Notes under the pieces: model-generated
What the model was told of the DNA's origin: nothing
Seen by the model: the letters and a program-made list of their open reading frames with translations, nothing else
Database searches by the model: none
In this document: one piece after another, positions 16,536 through 25,389 of the stretch
How positions within the stretch are numbered: the stretch's first letter is position 1
Layout of the letters: every line of letters starts with the position of its first letter
Source of the DNA: Candidatus Babelota bacterium
Lineage (GTDB): Bacteria; Babelota; Babeliae; Babelales; UASB340
Assembly: GCA_014730005.1 (NCBI GenBank)
Contig: WJIY01000005.1
Span: forward strand, 1 to 42,443
Direction: 5' to 3'
Length of the DNA stretch: 42,443 bases
Translations under genes and position numbers: made by a program

Positions 16536-19500
16536 CAACTTGCTCCTTACTTGTTTTAAATAAATCTACCTGCAACCCTAAACTTTGAAGTTCTTTTACC
16601 AAAACATTAAAAGACTCTGGTATGCCTGGATCGGGAACTTCTTCGCCTCTTACAATTGCTTCATATGTCTTTATTCTTCCATTAACATCATCCGACTTAA
16701 CAGTGAGCATTTCCTGTAAAGTATAAGCTGCACCATAAGCAAACAAAGCCCAAACTTCCATTTCACCCAATCTTTGACCACCAAATTGTGCCTTTCCACC
16801 TAAAGGCTGCTGTGTAATTAAAGAATAAGGACCAACTGATCTAGCATGCAACTTATCATCTGCCAAATGGTTTAATTTCATCATATACATCATTCCAACT
16901 GTAACAGGTTGATCAAATGGCACTCCTGTTTGTCCATTATACAGTCGATAAGCTCCAGATTCAGATAAACCCAAATCTTTTAATAAAGGAACAATATCTT
17001 TCGAGTAATCTGCGCCATCAAATATTGGAGTTTTCATAGCTACGCCATTTTTAGCCGATTTCTTTGCAAGATCAATCAAAGCATCTTTTCCATATTTTTT
17101 CTCTATTTCACCAATTACCTCTTTGCCATAATACTTAACAAGCAAATCTTTTAACTTTTTCTCATTAAATTCACTTAGCGCCCGAGCAATTCTCTTTCCA
17201 CTAACTGTGCCTGCAAAACCTAAAATAATTTCCAAAATTTGACCAATATTCATACGGCCTGGAACACCTAAAGGATTCAAAATGATATCTATTGGTGTAC
17301 CATCTTCCATATAAGGCATATCTTCAACATTAACTATCTGTGAAACAACACCTTTATTACCATGCCGTCCTGCCATTTTATCACCAACAGATACATGCCT
17401 TTTTGCCGCAACATATACCTTAATCATTTTAAGTACACCAGAAGGCAACTCATCACCTTTTCTAAGTTTACTTAATTGATCTTCTTTTATCGCAGATAAA
17501 ACCTGTATTTGGTTTTTTAATAACTCTTGATACTTTTTAATTTTAGTATTTATTTCTTTATTTCCTTTAAGCTCAAACTTCAAAAGAGAATCTATATCAA
17601 TATCATCTAATTTTTTAATATGAGAACTCAAACTAGATTTTGATTTAATAATTTTTCGTATTTTTTCAATAACACCTTTTTTCAAAATCGAAATTTGATA
17701 CTGAAAATTATCTTCCACCTTTTCAGCTTCTTTTAATACAAATTCTTTATATCTTTTATCTTTTCTAATTCCACTCCTAGAAAAAACCTTAACATCTACA
17801 ACAGTTGCTTCTACTCCAGGTGGAACTCTTAATGATGTATCTCTAACCTCACGAGACTTCTCTCCAAATATTGCTCGCAATAGCTTCTCCTCTGGAGAAA
17901 CCTGAATATCACCCTTTAGCGTTACTTTTCCAACTAATATATCACCCGGTTTAACCCTTGTACCAACTTTAACAATTCCATCTTCATCTAATGCTTCTAA
18001 ATCTTTTTCATTTATATTTGGAATATCTCTAGTTATTTCTTCTGCTCCAAGCTTAGTATCTCTAGCTTCAACAATAAATTCTTCAACATGAATTGATGTA
18101 AAAACATCCTTGCTCACAAGTCGCTCACTTAATATAATAGCATCTTCAAAGTTATAACCATGCCATGGCATAAAAGCAGCAAGCACATTACTTCCTAAAG
18201 CTAATTCACCTTTAACAGTTGCTGATCCGCTTGCAATAACATCATTTTTTTCGACCTTATCACCAACTCTAACAGCCGGAACATAATGTATCCATGTATT
18301 ATGACTCGAACGTGCAAATTTCTTCAAAGTATAAATATCAATAGGTTTTGAAAACCACCTTTTTTCATCACCCTTAAACTCCTTTAAGCGTACAACAACT
18401 TTATCCGCCGACACATATTCTACTACCCCAGAATTTTTAGCTAATAAAGAGGTTCCTTCTATAGTTCCAATTTCGTGTTCCATTCCAGTCCCAATTAAAG
18501 GCGCTTCACATTTAATTAATGGAACTGCTTGCCGTTGCATGTTTGACCCCATTAATGCACGATTCGCATCATCATGTTCTAAAAACGGAATCAAAGAAGT
18601 TGCAACAGATACCAATTGCCTAGGAGATGCATCGACATAATCAACATTTTCTGCGCTTGCTATCATTACATTACCATCTCTTCTTACTAATAATTCATCA
18701 TTTTTAATTTTATCAGCAGGAGTAAGTTGCGTAGATGCTTGTGCAATATTTTTACCAGATTCTTCAAAAGCATCTAAATATAAAACTTCATCTTTTACTA
18801 ATTTTTTTTCTACAGGTCTATATGGAGTTTCTATAAAACCTAATTCATTAACTTTTGCATATGTAGAAAGTGAAGCAATCAAACCAATATTTTGACCCTC
18901 GGGCGTTTCTATTGGACAAATTCTGCCATAATGTGAAGTATGAACATCTCGAACTTCAAAAGTTGCTCGTTCTCTTGTTATACCTCCAGGACCCAAAGCC
19001 GACAATCGCCTTTTATGGGCCATTTCTGCTAAAGGGTTTGTTTGATCCATAAATTGAGATAATTGCCCAGTTCCAAAAAATTCTCTTAAAACCGCTGCTA
19101 TTGGTTTTACATTTAAAAAATCGTAGGGCATCAAAGACGTTGAACTCTCTTGTAATCTAAATCTTTCTTTAACAATTTTTTCAATACGAACAATTCCCGA
19201 ATAAAATTGTCCTTGCAATAATTCACCTACTAATCTTACAGCTCTATTTCCTAAATGATCAATATCATCCAGCTCTCCTTCACCACGCTCTTTAAGACCA
19301 ATCAAATATCTTATTGTTTCAATTATATCTTCTTTTGTTAAATGAGTTATCGATTCATCTATATTTAATTTCAATTTACGATTTGTTCTTATCCGTCCGA
19401 CAGTAGTTAAATCATAAAACCTTGAATTGAAGAAAATATTATTTAAATATTCTTCCATAATCTGAAGTGAAGGAATATCCCCAGGTCGCAGTTTAGCGTA

Positions 19501-20829
19501 AATTTCCTTTAATGCATCTTCATAATTTGAAACTTTATCCTGTGCTAACGTAACAGCCAAGGTTGGTTGAAAAACATATCCAGCTGATTGCAAAATTTCA
19601 ATTGAAAGATTTCCCAAATTCGAAATCTCTTTAATTAAATCCTCCATCAGTACACTTCCCTGTTGAGCAACAACCTCCCCTGTTTTTGGATCAATAACGT
19701 CTTTTGCCAAAACTTTATTTAATAAACTACTCTTTTTAACTATTAATTTTTCAACACCCGCATCTAACAATTTATTAATAGTGTTTTTAGTAAGACGTTG
19801 GCCAATTATAAATTTTCCTTCTACTTCTTTAGGTAAAGAACCATGTTCTAATCTATAACCGATTAATGATTGATTAATCTTTCTATAAAAATTTCCCTTT
19901 TTTAATTCTATTTTTTCTGCATTATAAAACATTGGCAAAATAGAATCACGCGTATATCCTAATGCTTGCAAAAACGTCGTTACAGGAATTTTTTTCTTTT
20001 TATCTATACGAACATTTAAAACATCATTATGATCAAATTCGAAATCTAACCAAGAACCCCTTCCTGGTATTATTCTAGAAATATGGCACGGAACTCCCCT
20101 AAAATCTTTTGTCTTTTTACTTAAAGCAAAAATAACCCCCGGTGCTCTATGTAATTGACTTACAACTACACGATCAACACCATTTATAACAAAAGTTCCT
20201 TTGTTTCCTAATTTGAAATTTCCATCCTTATCTTCATAAATATCGACCATAACTGGAAGATCACAAAAAAATATTTCTTGTTCTTTAATATCACGAACAA
20301 CTTTAGTTTCTTTTTTTTCATCTAAATCCCAAGAAACAAGTTGCAATTTTACCTTTAACGGCATTGAATATGTTTTTCCGCTATAACGACATTCATCAAC
20401 AGTAATTGCATTTTTAATTAAAACTCTGGATGAACATTTTTTGCAAACTACATAATTTGCAGTATCTTTATGACAATTAGGACAAATAGAATCAGATAAC
20501 CTGCCTACACCAGTTTTTTTACAAGAAGAACAATTCCATTTATATCGATTTTCAATTCCAAAAAGACTACCACATATACAAGACCAAGTTCCAATCTCAT
20601 AGCTAACGTATTCAAGTGAATTTTTTTCATTATGCTCTATAGGAAAAGTATCCCTAAAAACTTTTTCAAGTCCCGTATTTTTGCGCTCCGATGGTAAAAA
20701 ATCTAACTGTACAAAATCATTAAATGATTTTGATTGAATTTCAATCAGATTAGGCAACGACACAACTTCTTTAATTTTCCCAAAAGTTTTCCTAAGCAAA
20801 CCCCTGCCTATTTCAACTTGCGACATCAA
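16528..20829 (-). CDS. rpoB: DNA-directed RNA polymerase subunit beta, with Cys-rich insert
   Basis: The beta subunit forms the other half of the polymerase active-site cleft. The rifampicin pocket is conserved (GQLSQFMDQTNPLAE, HKRRLSALGPGG), with Asp, His and Ser at the main resistance positions, so it looks drug-sensitive by residue. The C-terminal GGKAQFGGQRLGEMEVWA block that meets beta' is present. It has 1433 residues against 1342 in E. coli. Much of the difference comes from an insert at residues 81-146 carrying C84/C86, C100/C103, C116/C119 and C129/C132, between the YVSYEIG and DECRYSGKTYS blocks that are nearly adjacent in E. coli. AGGAG precedes the ATG. It follows rplL by 174 nt. 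Confidence 0.98.
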   Translation of the reverse strand: MMSQVEIGRGLLRKTFGKIKEVVSLPNLIEIQSKSFNDFVQLDFLPSERKNTGLEKVFRDTFPIEHNEKNSLEYVSYEIGTWSCICGSLFGIENRYKWNCSSCKKTGVGRLSDSICPNCHKDTANYVVCKKCSSRVLIKNAITVDECRYSGKTYSMPLKVKLQLVSWDLDEKKETKVVRDIKEQEIFFCDLPVMVDIYEDKDGNFKLGNKGTFVINGVDRVVVSQLHRAPGVIFALSKKTKDFRGVPCHISRIIPGRGSWLDFEFDHNDVLNVRIDKKKKIPVTTFLQALGYTRDSILPMFYNAEKIELKKGNFYRKINQSLIGYRLEHGSLPKEVEGKFIIGQRLTKNTINKLLDAGVEKLIVKKSSLLNKVLAKDVIDPKTGEVVAQQGSVLMEDLIKEISNLGNLSIEILQSAGYVFQPTLAVTLAQDKVSNYEDALKEIYAKLRPGDIPSLQIMEEYLNNIFFNSRFYDLTTVGRIRTNRKLKLNIDESITHLTKEDIIETIRYLIGLKERGEGELDDIDHLGNRAVRLVGELLQGQFYSGIVRIEKIVKERFRLQESSTSLMPYDFLNVKPIAAVLREFFGTGQLSQFMDQTNPLAEMAHKRRLSALGPGGITRERATFEVRDVHTSHYGRICPIETPEGQNIGLIASLSTYAKVNELGFIETPYRPVEKKLVKDEVLYLDAFEESGKNIAQASTQLTPADKIKNDELLVRRDGNVMIASAENVDYVDASPRQLVSVATSLIPFLEHDDANRALMGSNMQRQAVPLIKCEAPLIGTGMEHEIGTIEGTSLLAKNSGVVEYVSADKVVVRLKEFKGDEKRWFSKPIDIYTLKKFARSSHNTWIHYVPAVRVGDKVEKNDVIASGSATVKGELALGSNVLAAFMPWHGYNFEDAIILSERLVSKDVFTSIHVEEFIVEARDTKLGAEEITRDIPNINEKDLEALDEDGIVKVGTRVKPGDILVGKVTLKGDIQVSPEEKLLRAIFGEKSREVRDTSLRVPPGVEATVVDVKVFSRSGIRKDKRYKEFVLKEAEKVEDNFQYQISILKKGVIEKIRKIIKSKSSLSSHIKKLDDIDIDSLLKFELKGNKEINTKIKKYQELLKNQIQVLSAIKEDQLSKLRKGDELPSGVLKMIKVYVAAKRHVSVGDKMAGRHGNKGVVSQIVNVEDMPYMEDGTPIDIILNPLGVPGRMNIGQILEIILGFAGTVSGKRIARALSEFNEKKLKDLLVKYYGKEVIGEIEKKYGKDALIDLAKKSAKNGVAMKTPIFDGADYSKDIVPLLKDLGLSESGAYRLYNGQTGVPFDQPVTVGMMYMMKLNHLADDKLHARSVGPYSLITQQPLGGKAQFGGQRLGEMEVWALFAYGAAYTLQEMLTVKSDDVNGRIKTYEAIVRGEEVPDPGIPESFNVLVKELQSLGLQVDLFKTSKEQVGE
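20392..20589 (-). other. Four-Cys-pair (double zinc-ribbon-like) insert in RpoB
   Basis: Codons 81-146 of rpoB encode a segment with CxC (84/86), CxxC (100/103), CPNC (116/119) and CKKC (129/132). The spacing fits two zinc ribbons in a row. E. coli beta has about seven residues between the equivalent flanking blocks, in the N-terminal protrusion/lobe part. Zinc binding is inferred from spacing only. Confidence 0.7.
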
Positions 20830-20926
20830 AAACTCCTAAACCGTAAACTTAAAAAACTTATCAATAGCATTCATATTTTAATGCTTTATACATTTCCCCC
20901 TTAAAATTAAAGAATAAAAAGGAATA

Positions 20927-20969
20927 CCGCTTTAAACACTATAAATTAACCAAAAAATGTTTAAAACGG
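20927..20969 (-). promoter_or_regulatory. Hairpin between rplL and rpoB, possible attenuator
   Basis: On the minus strand CCGTTTTAAACA (20969-20958) can pair with TGTTTAAAGCGG (20938-20927), 12 bp with one G-U and a 19-nt loop. A run of five T follows a few bases later. E. coli has a partial terminator and an RNase III site in the same place, so this may set the ribosomal protein to polymerase ratio. That role is inference. Confidence 0.45.
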
Positions 20970-21003
20970 CTCCAAATGTAATCAAAATTAAACCTTCTTT
21001 AAA

Positions 21004-21384
21004 TTAAGAAAGCTCAACTTTTGCCCCTGCAGACTCTAAGGTTTCTTTAATCTTTTTAGCTTCTTCCTTTGGAGCAGTTTCAGCTATTACAGCAGGTACT
21101 GCTTCTGTCATATCTTTAGCTTCTTTAAGAGTCAATGATGTAACAGAACGCAAAGCCTTAATAACCTTAATCTTTTCTGAACCAACTTCTTTTAAAGTTA
21201 CTTTAAATTCAGCTTTCTCTTCCTCTTCAGCTTGCGCAGGAGCAGCAGAAGCAGGAGCAGCAGCAACAGGAGCAGCAGCAGAAACACCATATTTTTCTTC
21301 TAACGCTTTGACAAGCTCTGCCATCTCTAAAACAGTTAATTTACTAATCTCCTCAACAAGATCACCCACTATTTTTGTTGACAT
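21004..21384 (-). CDS. rplL: 50S ribosomal protein L7/L12
   Basis: This is the stalk protein that recruits translation factors. The N-terminal dimerisation part ([19 protein letters not shown]) is followed by an Ala/Pro-rich hinge (about 35-52) and the C-terminal domain ([33 protein letters not shown]). Length of 126 residues is typical. GAGG precedes the ATG. It is 80 nt downstream of rplJ. Confidence 0.97.
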   Translation of the reverse strand: MSTKIVGDLVEEISKLTVLEMAELVKALEEKYGVSAAAPVAAAPASAAPAQAEEEEKAEFKVTLKEVGSEKIKVIKALRSVTSLTLKEAKDMTEAVPAVIAETAPKEEAKKIKETLESAGAKVELS

Positions 21385-21464
21385 TAGAACCTCACTTCTT
21401 TTGTTAACAATAAAAACAACAAAATAAACTTATACAAAAATTATTAATCCGACCCCCTTACTAA

Positions 21465-21986
21465 TCAAGAAGTCTTTTTTTCTGAAATTTGTTTTAAAAC
21501 ATATAACAATCTAACATTCATCGTATTTAACAATCTAACAAATTGACTTACAGGGGCTTGTATAGTTGCTAATAATTGCGCAACTAAAACATCTTTAGAC
21601 GGAATTGAAGCAATAAATTCAACTTGCTTACTACTTAAAACCTTCGATTCAAATAACCCAGAAATAATTTGTAAGGCTTCATTTTTTTTTGAAAAGTCAG
21701 ACAACACCTTCGCAACGCCAGGCACTTCTTCTTTTACAAAAACAAGACCAACCTGATCTTTAAGAACATCTTGAAGACCCCCTTCAATATCTATATCTTG
21801 GGAAGCTATTTTCATCAATCTTGCTTTAGTAACCTTAAAATGGGCACCAACCTCCCTCAATTCACCACGTAAAGATTGTATTGAGGCAACATCAAGCCCT
21901 TTATATCCAACCAAGAAAGCTGCCTTACTATTCGAAAACATTTCTTTTAAATCTGAAACTACAGCTTCTTTTTGTTGACGATTCAT
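21465..21986 (-). CDS. rplJ: 50S ribosomal protein L10
   Basis: L10 forms the base of the L7/L12 stalk. Family features are the N-terminal KEAVVSDLKEMFSNSKAAFLVGYKGL segment and the central FKVTKARLMKIA block; the C-terminal helix binds L12 dimers. 173 residues is normal. AGAGGTGGG precedes the ATG. Only 25 nt separate it from rplA, so the long L10 leader used for autoregulation in E. coli is not present in that form. Confidence 0.95.
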   Translation of the reverse strand: MNRQQKEAVVSDLKEMFSNSKAAFLVGYKGLDVASIQSLRGELREVGAHFKVTKARLMKIASQDIDIEGGLQDVLKDQVGLVFVKEEVPGVAKVLSDFSKKNEALQIISGLFESKVLSSKQVEFIASIPSKDVLVAQLLATIQAPVSQFVRLLNTMNVRLLYVLKQISEKKTS

Positions 21987-22011
21987 TTTTGCCCACCTCT
22001 TAAATTAACAA

Positions 22012-22704
22012 CTAACTAATTTCTTCAGGATTTATATTTATACCAACGCCCATAGTAGAAGACACCACTATCTTCTTTAAAAATTTGCCTTTTGATGCTG
22101 CAGGCTTACTAGCCTTTAATGAACGTAATAATGTGCCTAAATTTTCCAGCAATTTATCTACACCAAAAGAAACCTTTCCAAACGGTGCATGAACAACACC
22201 TCCTTTATCATTTCTATAAGCAACTCGCCCCTTTTTTAAATCAGATACAATTGATGCTATATCAAAAGTAACAGTGCCAATTTTTTTATTAGGAAGCAAA
22301 CCCTTAGGACCTAAAATTTTAGCAACTCTTCCAACAGCTACCATCATATCTGGCGTTGCAACAGATACATCAAAATCTGCCCAACCTTTTTCTATTTTTT
22401 CAATTAAATCTTCTGCTCCAACAAAATCTGCTCCCGCCTTTTTTGCTGCATCTTCATATTCGCCTTTTGCGAAAACTAACACTCGTACGGTTTTACCAGT
22501 ACCATGAGGCAACAATACAGAACCCCTAACCGTTTGTTCCCCTTTAGAAGCATCAATTCCCAAAACTGCATCTAAAGATAAAGTTTCATCAAATTTAGCA
22601 TATGAATTTTTAATAATAAAATCTAAAGCTTCATCCGGTTTTTTAATTTCTACAGAAGCCAACTTGTCTTCAAGAACTCTATGCTTTTTACCTACTTTGC
22701 TCAT
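22012..22704 (-). CDS. rplA: 50S ribosomal protein L1
   Basis: L1 forms the mobile stalk near the E site. The SVEIKKPDEALDFI start, the central KGWADFDVSVATPDMM and GRVAKILGPKGLLPNKK blocks, and GRVAYRNDKGG are all typical. The ATG at 22704 is preferred over an in-frame TTG at 22716 because it has a GGA 8 nt upstream and gives the usual N-terminus MSKVGKKHR. Product 230 residues. It is 32 nt downstream of rplK. Confidence 0.96.
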   Translation of the reverse strand: MSKVGKKHRVLEDKLASVEIKKPDEALDFIIKNSYAKFDETLSLDAVLGIDASKGEQTVRGSVLLPHGTGKTVRVLVFAKGEYEDAAKKAGADFVGAEDLIEKIEKGWADFDVSVATPDMMVAVGRVAKILGPKGLLPNKKIGTVTFDIASIVSDLKKGRVAYRNDKGGVVHAPFGKVSFGVDKLLENLGTLLRSLKASKPAASKGKFLKKIVVSSTMGVGININPEEIS

Positions 22705-22736
22705 ATATAAATCCAATAAAATTTAAACTTTTTTGT

Positions 22737-23162
22737 TTATTCCTTAATTTCCAACCCCATACTTCTTGCACTTCCAGCAATTATTTTTTTTGCTGCATTT
22801 AAATCATAAGCATTTAAATCGGGCATTTTGATTTTCGCAATCTCTTCAATATCCTGCCATTTTATAACCCCAGCCAATTCTTTTCCTGGATTGCTCGAAC
22901 CCTTTTTTAAATTTGCCCTTTTTCTAATTAATTCTGAAACTGGAGCCGTTTTTAAAATAAAATCAAAAGTTTTATCTACATATATAGTTATAAGTACAGG
23001 AACTGTCTCTCCCTTACGATCTACCGTTTGAGCATTAAACTTCTTACAAAAATCCATGATACTAACACCATGCTGTCCCAATGAAGAACCAACCGGTGGA
23101 GCAGGATTTGCACCTCCAGCAGGAATTTGCAATTTTACAGAAGCTTTAATTTTTTTAGCCAT
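22737..23162 (-). CDS. rplK: 50S ribosomal protein L11
   Basis: L11 sits at the GTPase-associated centre. The start MAKKIKASVKLQIPAGGANP at 23162 is the standard N-terminus with GGGTAAG upstream; an upstream in-frame extension is not credible. The PPVGSSLGQHGVSIMDFCKKFN block and the C-terminal rRNA-binding region (DLNAYDLNAAKKIIAGSARSMG) are conserved. Product 141 residues. It is 21 nt downstream of nusG. Confidence 0.97.
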   Translation of the reverse strand: MAKKIKASVKLQIPAGGANPAPPVGSSLGQHGVSIMDFCKKFNAQTVDRKGETVPVLITIYVDKTFDFILKTAPVSELIRKRANLKKGSSNPGKELAGVIKWQDIEEIAKIKMPDLNAYDLNAAKKIIAGSARSMGLEIKE

Positions 23163-23183
23163 AATACTTACCCAATAATACAA

Positions 23184-23702
23184 TTATTTTTTAACCTGAT
23201 CAAAACTTAACTCAACAGGAGTTAATCTACCAAAAATACTTACCATTACAACTAACTTTTCACGCTCTTCGTCAACTTTATCGATAACTCCAACAAAACC
23301 TGCAAATGGGCCACTTTTTATACTAACTTCTCCTCCCACTGTAAACATTTGCTTTTCTGCTGAAACAGGCAATTGACCACTTACTTGTGCAAAAATCCTT
23401 TCTACCTCCTTATCTGACAAAGGAACAGGCTTTTCTCCGCCCAAAAATCTAGTAACCCTTGCATTGCGTGAAACAAGCCTAAAACTCTCAGGAGTCATCT
23501 CCATTTGAATCAATAAATAACCTGGGAAAATTTTTTCTTTTTTTTCTGAGTCTTCAGAGAAAAAACTTGCTACCTGACCAGTTGGAATTAATATTTCACC
23601 AAACAAGTCCTCATACCCTTCTTCAACAATACGTCTCTCAAGGTCCAACTTGACAACATCTTCAAAACCCGTATAAACCTGAACAACATACCAACGCTTC
23701 AT
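23184..23702 (-). CDS. nusG: Transcription termination/antitermination protein NusG
   Basis: NusG binds RNA polymerase and links it to Rho or the ribosome. The NGN domain starts RWYVVQVYTGFEDVV, with the PGYLLIQMEM strand in the middle. The KOW domain is at the C-terminus (GGEVSIKSGPFAGFVGVIDKV). Length of 172 residues is normal. It lies between secE and rplK, the conserved order. Confidence 0.97.
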   Translation of the reverse strand: MKRWYVVQVYTGFEDVVKLDLERRIVEEGYEDLFGEILIPTGQVASFFSEDSEKKEKIFPGYLLIQMEMTPESFRLVSRNARVTRFLGGEKPVPLSDKEVERIFAQVSGQLPVSAEKQMFTVGGEVSIKSGPFAGFVGVIDKVDEEREKLVVMVSIFGRLTPVELSFDQVKK

Positions 23703-23749
23703 GATTCAACCATAAAAGTAATAATTAAAAAAACAAAATGCCTAAAACT

Positions 23750-23947
23750 TTAATATAAAGTTAAAATCTTTTTAATAATTAGTCCAAAAACAACATCCAT
23801 TCCACCCAAAATCGCCGCCATAACCAAGGTAAAAAAACAAACGATAATAACAGTCCCCACCACATCTTCTCTTGAAGGCCAAGTTATTTTAAAAATTTCG
23901 GCTTTAACTTCATTAAGAAACATAAGAGCATTCTTTAAAGCATTCAT
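23750..23947 (-). CDS. secE: Preprotein translocase subunit SecE
   Basis: This is the small clamp subunit of the SecYEG channel. The start at 23947 gives MNALKNALMFLNEVKAEIFK and 65 residues, typical of one-helix SecE. A longer in-frame start at 24016 would overlap tRNA-Trp and is rejected. The signature ITWPSREDVVGT precedes one transmembrane helix (about residues 31-53). It lies between tRNA-Trp and nusG. Confidence 0.93.
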   Translation of the reverse strand: MNALKNALMFLNEVKAEIFKITWPSREDVVGTVIIVCFFTLVMAAILGGMDVVFGLIIKKILTLY

Positions 23948-23986
23948 TGTATTATATCCCTTATTTTTCAAACTATCAAATAATTT

Positions 23987-24063
23987 TGGCAGGTCAGGAG
24001 GGAATCGAACCCCCAACCTACGGATTTGGAGTCCGTCGCTCTGCCTAATTGAGCTACTGACCT
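23987..24063 (-). tRNA. tRNA-Trp(CCA)
   Basis: The acceptor starts AGGTCAG at 24063 and ends with discriminator G and encoded CCA (23989-23987). The anticodon loop CTCCAAA gives CCA (24029-24027). It lies directly upstream of secE and downstream of rpmG, a common arrangement. Confidence 0.96.
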
Positions 24064-24077
24064 ACTAAACTGCCAAA

Positions 24078-24236
24078 TCATTTAGTTTCTTTATGTTCAT
24101 TGTGTATGCGACACTTAGGACAATATTTATTTATATTTAACTTAGCAAATTTCCTTTTTTTGGAAACCATTTTGCTATAGTTACGTTCCTTGCATTGTTT
24201 ACATTCAAAATGAATTATTGTTCTAGCCTTGGCCAT
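24078..24236 (-). CDS. rpmG: 50S ribosomal protein L33
   Basis: A 52-residue protein read from the ATG at 24236 to the TGA at 24078. It starts MAKARTIIHFECKQCKERNY, the L33 N-terminus, followed by a Lys-rich middle and KYCPKCRIHNEHKETK at the end. Two CxxC pairs (C12/C15 and C39/C42) mark the zinc-binding form. The order tRNA, rpmG, tRNA-Trp, secE, nusG is common in bacteria. Confidence 0.95.
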   Translation of the reverse strand: MAKARTIIHFECKQCKERNYSKMVSKKRKFAKLNINKYCPKCRIHNEHKETK

Positions 24237-24278
24237 GTTTTTCTATATCCTCGATTTTTTAAATATCAAAACAAGTCT

Positions 24279-24354
<76 letters not shown>

Positions 24355-24373
24355 AATTAGCCTAATTATAAAT

Positions 24374-24449
24374 TGGAGCTGGCAACTGGACTCGAACCAG
24401 CGACCTGCTGATTACAAATCAGCTGCTCTACCAACTGAGCTATGCCAGC
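24374..24449 (-). tRNA. tRNA-Thr(TGT)
   Basis: The cloverleaf starts GCTGGCA at 24449 and ends with encoded CCA at 24376-24374. The anticodon loop TTTGTAA gives TGT (24416-24414). Confidence 0.96.
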
Positions 24450-24463
24450 CTTAAAAATATCAA

Positions 24464-24540
24464 TGGAGCGGGAAACGGGTCTCGAACCCGCAACCTACAG
24501 CTTGGAAGGCTGTCGCTCTAGCCAATTGAGCTATTCCCGC
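24464..24540 (-). tRNA. tRNA-Gly(TCC)
   Basis: The cloverleaf starts GCGGGAA at 24540 and ends with encoded CCA at 24466-24464. The anticodon loop CTTCCAA gives TCC (24506-24504). Confidence 0.96.
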
Positions 24541-24668
24541 AAATTTCAAATTTTAAAAAACTATGTTTTTGCCAGTCTACCTTTTTTCGCCAAATAATTT
24601 TTTGTGCAATTTTACTTCTTTTTTTAAGATATCTTTAGCTAATTGACATTACACAAATGACTTAAAAA

Positions 24669-24753
24669 TGGTGGGGAGAACAGGATTCGAACCTGTGAAG
24701 GCTGAGCCAACGGATTTACAGTCCGTCCCCTTTGACCGCTCGGGAATCTCCCC
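24669..24753 (-). tRNA. tRNA-Tyr(GTA)
   Basis: An 85-nt tRNA with a long variable arm, as expected for Tyr. It starts GGGGAGA at 24753 and ends with encoded CCA at 24671-24669. The anticodon loop CTGTAAA gives GTA (24719-24717). It is the first gene of the minus-strand run; a promoter should lie in 24754-24946 but no strong match is clear. Confidence 0.96.
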
Positions 24754-24946
24754 TAATTTCAATTAATACATCGTTATACAGGTGGTTAATTGAAAGCTAA
24801 TTAAATGATAAAATGTAGCACAATCTGAAATCCAAATATAATGATGTTTAAAACCAACCTGCCTCATTATGATAGTGATTTTATAAAAGTTTTCAACTTT
24901 TTTTGAAAAAAAAACATAAAAAAAGAATCATTTTTATAATTTCAAA

Positions 24947-25384
24947 TCAAGAGCTCTTAATAATTCTTTTATCCAGCTCATTTCCATTATAAGTTATAAA
25001 AATCTTAAAAACCTTATTTTTGAGAGGAATTTTATTTAATAATGAATCTATTACTTCTGGCCATTCAATCAAATTCCATGTTTTTTCATTTTTATACAAA
25101 TATTCATCTAACCCTAACTCCAAAAAATTATCTATACTTGTAATTCTATATAAATCAAAATGATTAAATACTTGGCCTTGTAAGTTAACATAGGTATTAA
25201 CATAATTAAAAGTGGGACTAGTCACAACTTCGCTAACACCACATTTTCTTAATAATTCTTTTATCAAGGTCGTTTTACCCGCCCCTAGTGGACCTCGAAA
25301 TGTAAAAATTTTAAATTCATCTAACCTAGGAATTAATATTTTTTCTACAATTTTATCTAAATGCTTAATGTCATATTTTTTCAT
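24947..25384 (-). CDS. tsaE: tRNA threonylcarbamoyladenosine biosynthesis protein TsaE
   Basis: TsaE is the ATPase that powers the TsaBD complex making t6A37 on ANN-decoding tRNAs. The P-loop GPLGAGKTT is at residues 31-39, the switch block VTSPTFNYVNTY follows, then FNHFDLYRI, and a C-terminal WNLIEWPE motif. All are family hallmarks. Length of 145 residues is normal. It starts 5 nt after the NYN gene stop, so they form one unit. tsaB, tsaC and tsaD are not in the window. Confidence 0.93.
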   Translation of the reverse strand: MKKYDIKHLDKIVEKILIPRLDEFKIFTFRGPLGAGKTTLIKELLRKCGVSEVVTSPTFNYVNTYVNLQGQVFNHFDLYRITSIDNFLELGLDEYLYKNEKTWNLIEWPEVIDSLLNKIPLKNKVFKIFITYNGNELDKRIIKSS

Positions 25385-25389
25385 ATTTT

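Noticed and set aside
23948-24016. Longer N-terminus for secE
   Set aside because: The extension runs into tRNA-Trp; the internal ATG at 23947 gives the normal SecE N-terminus.
24754-24946. Strong promoter for the minus-strand tRNA cluster
   Set aside because: TATAAC-like words exist but no convincing -35 at a proper distance; not listed as a feature.
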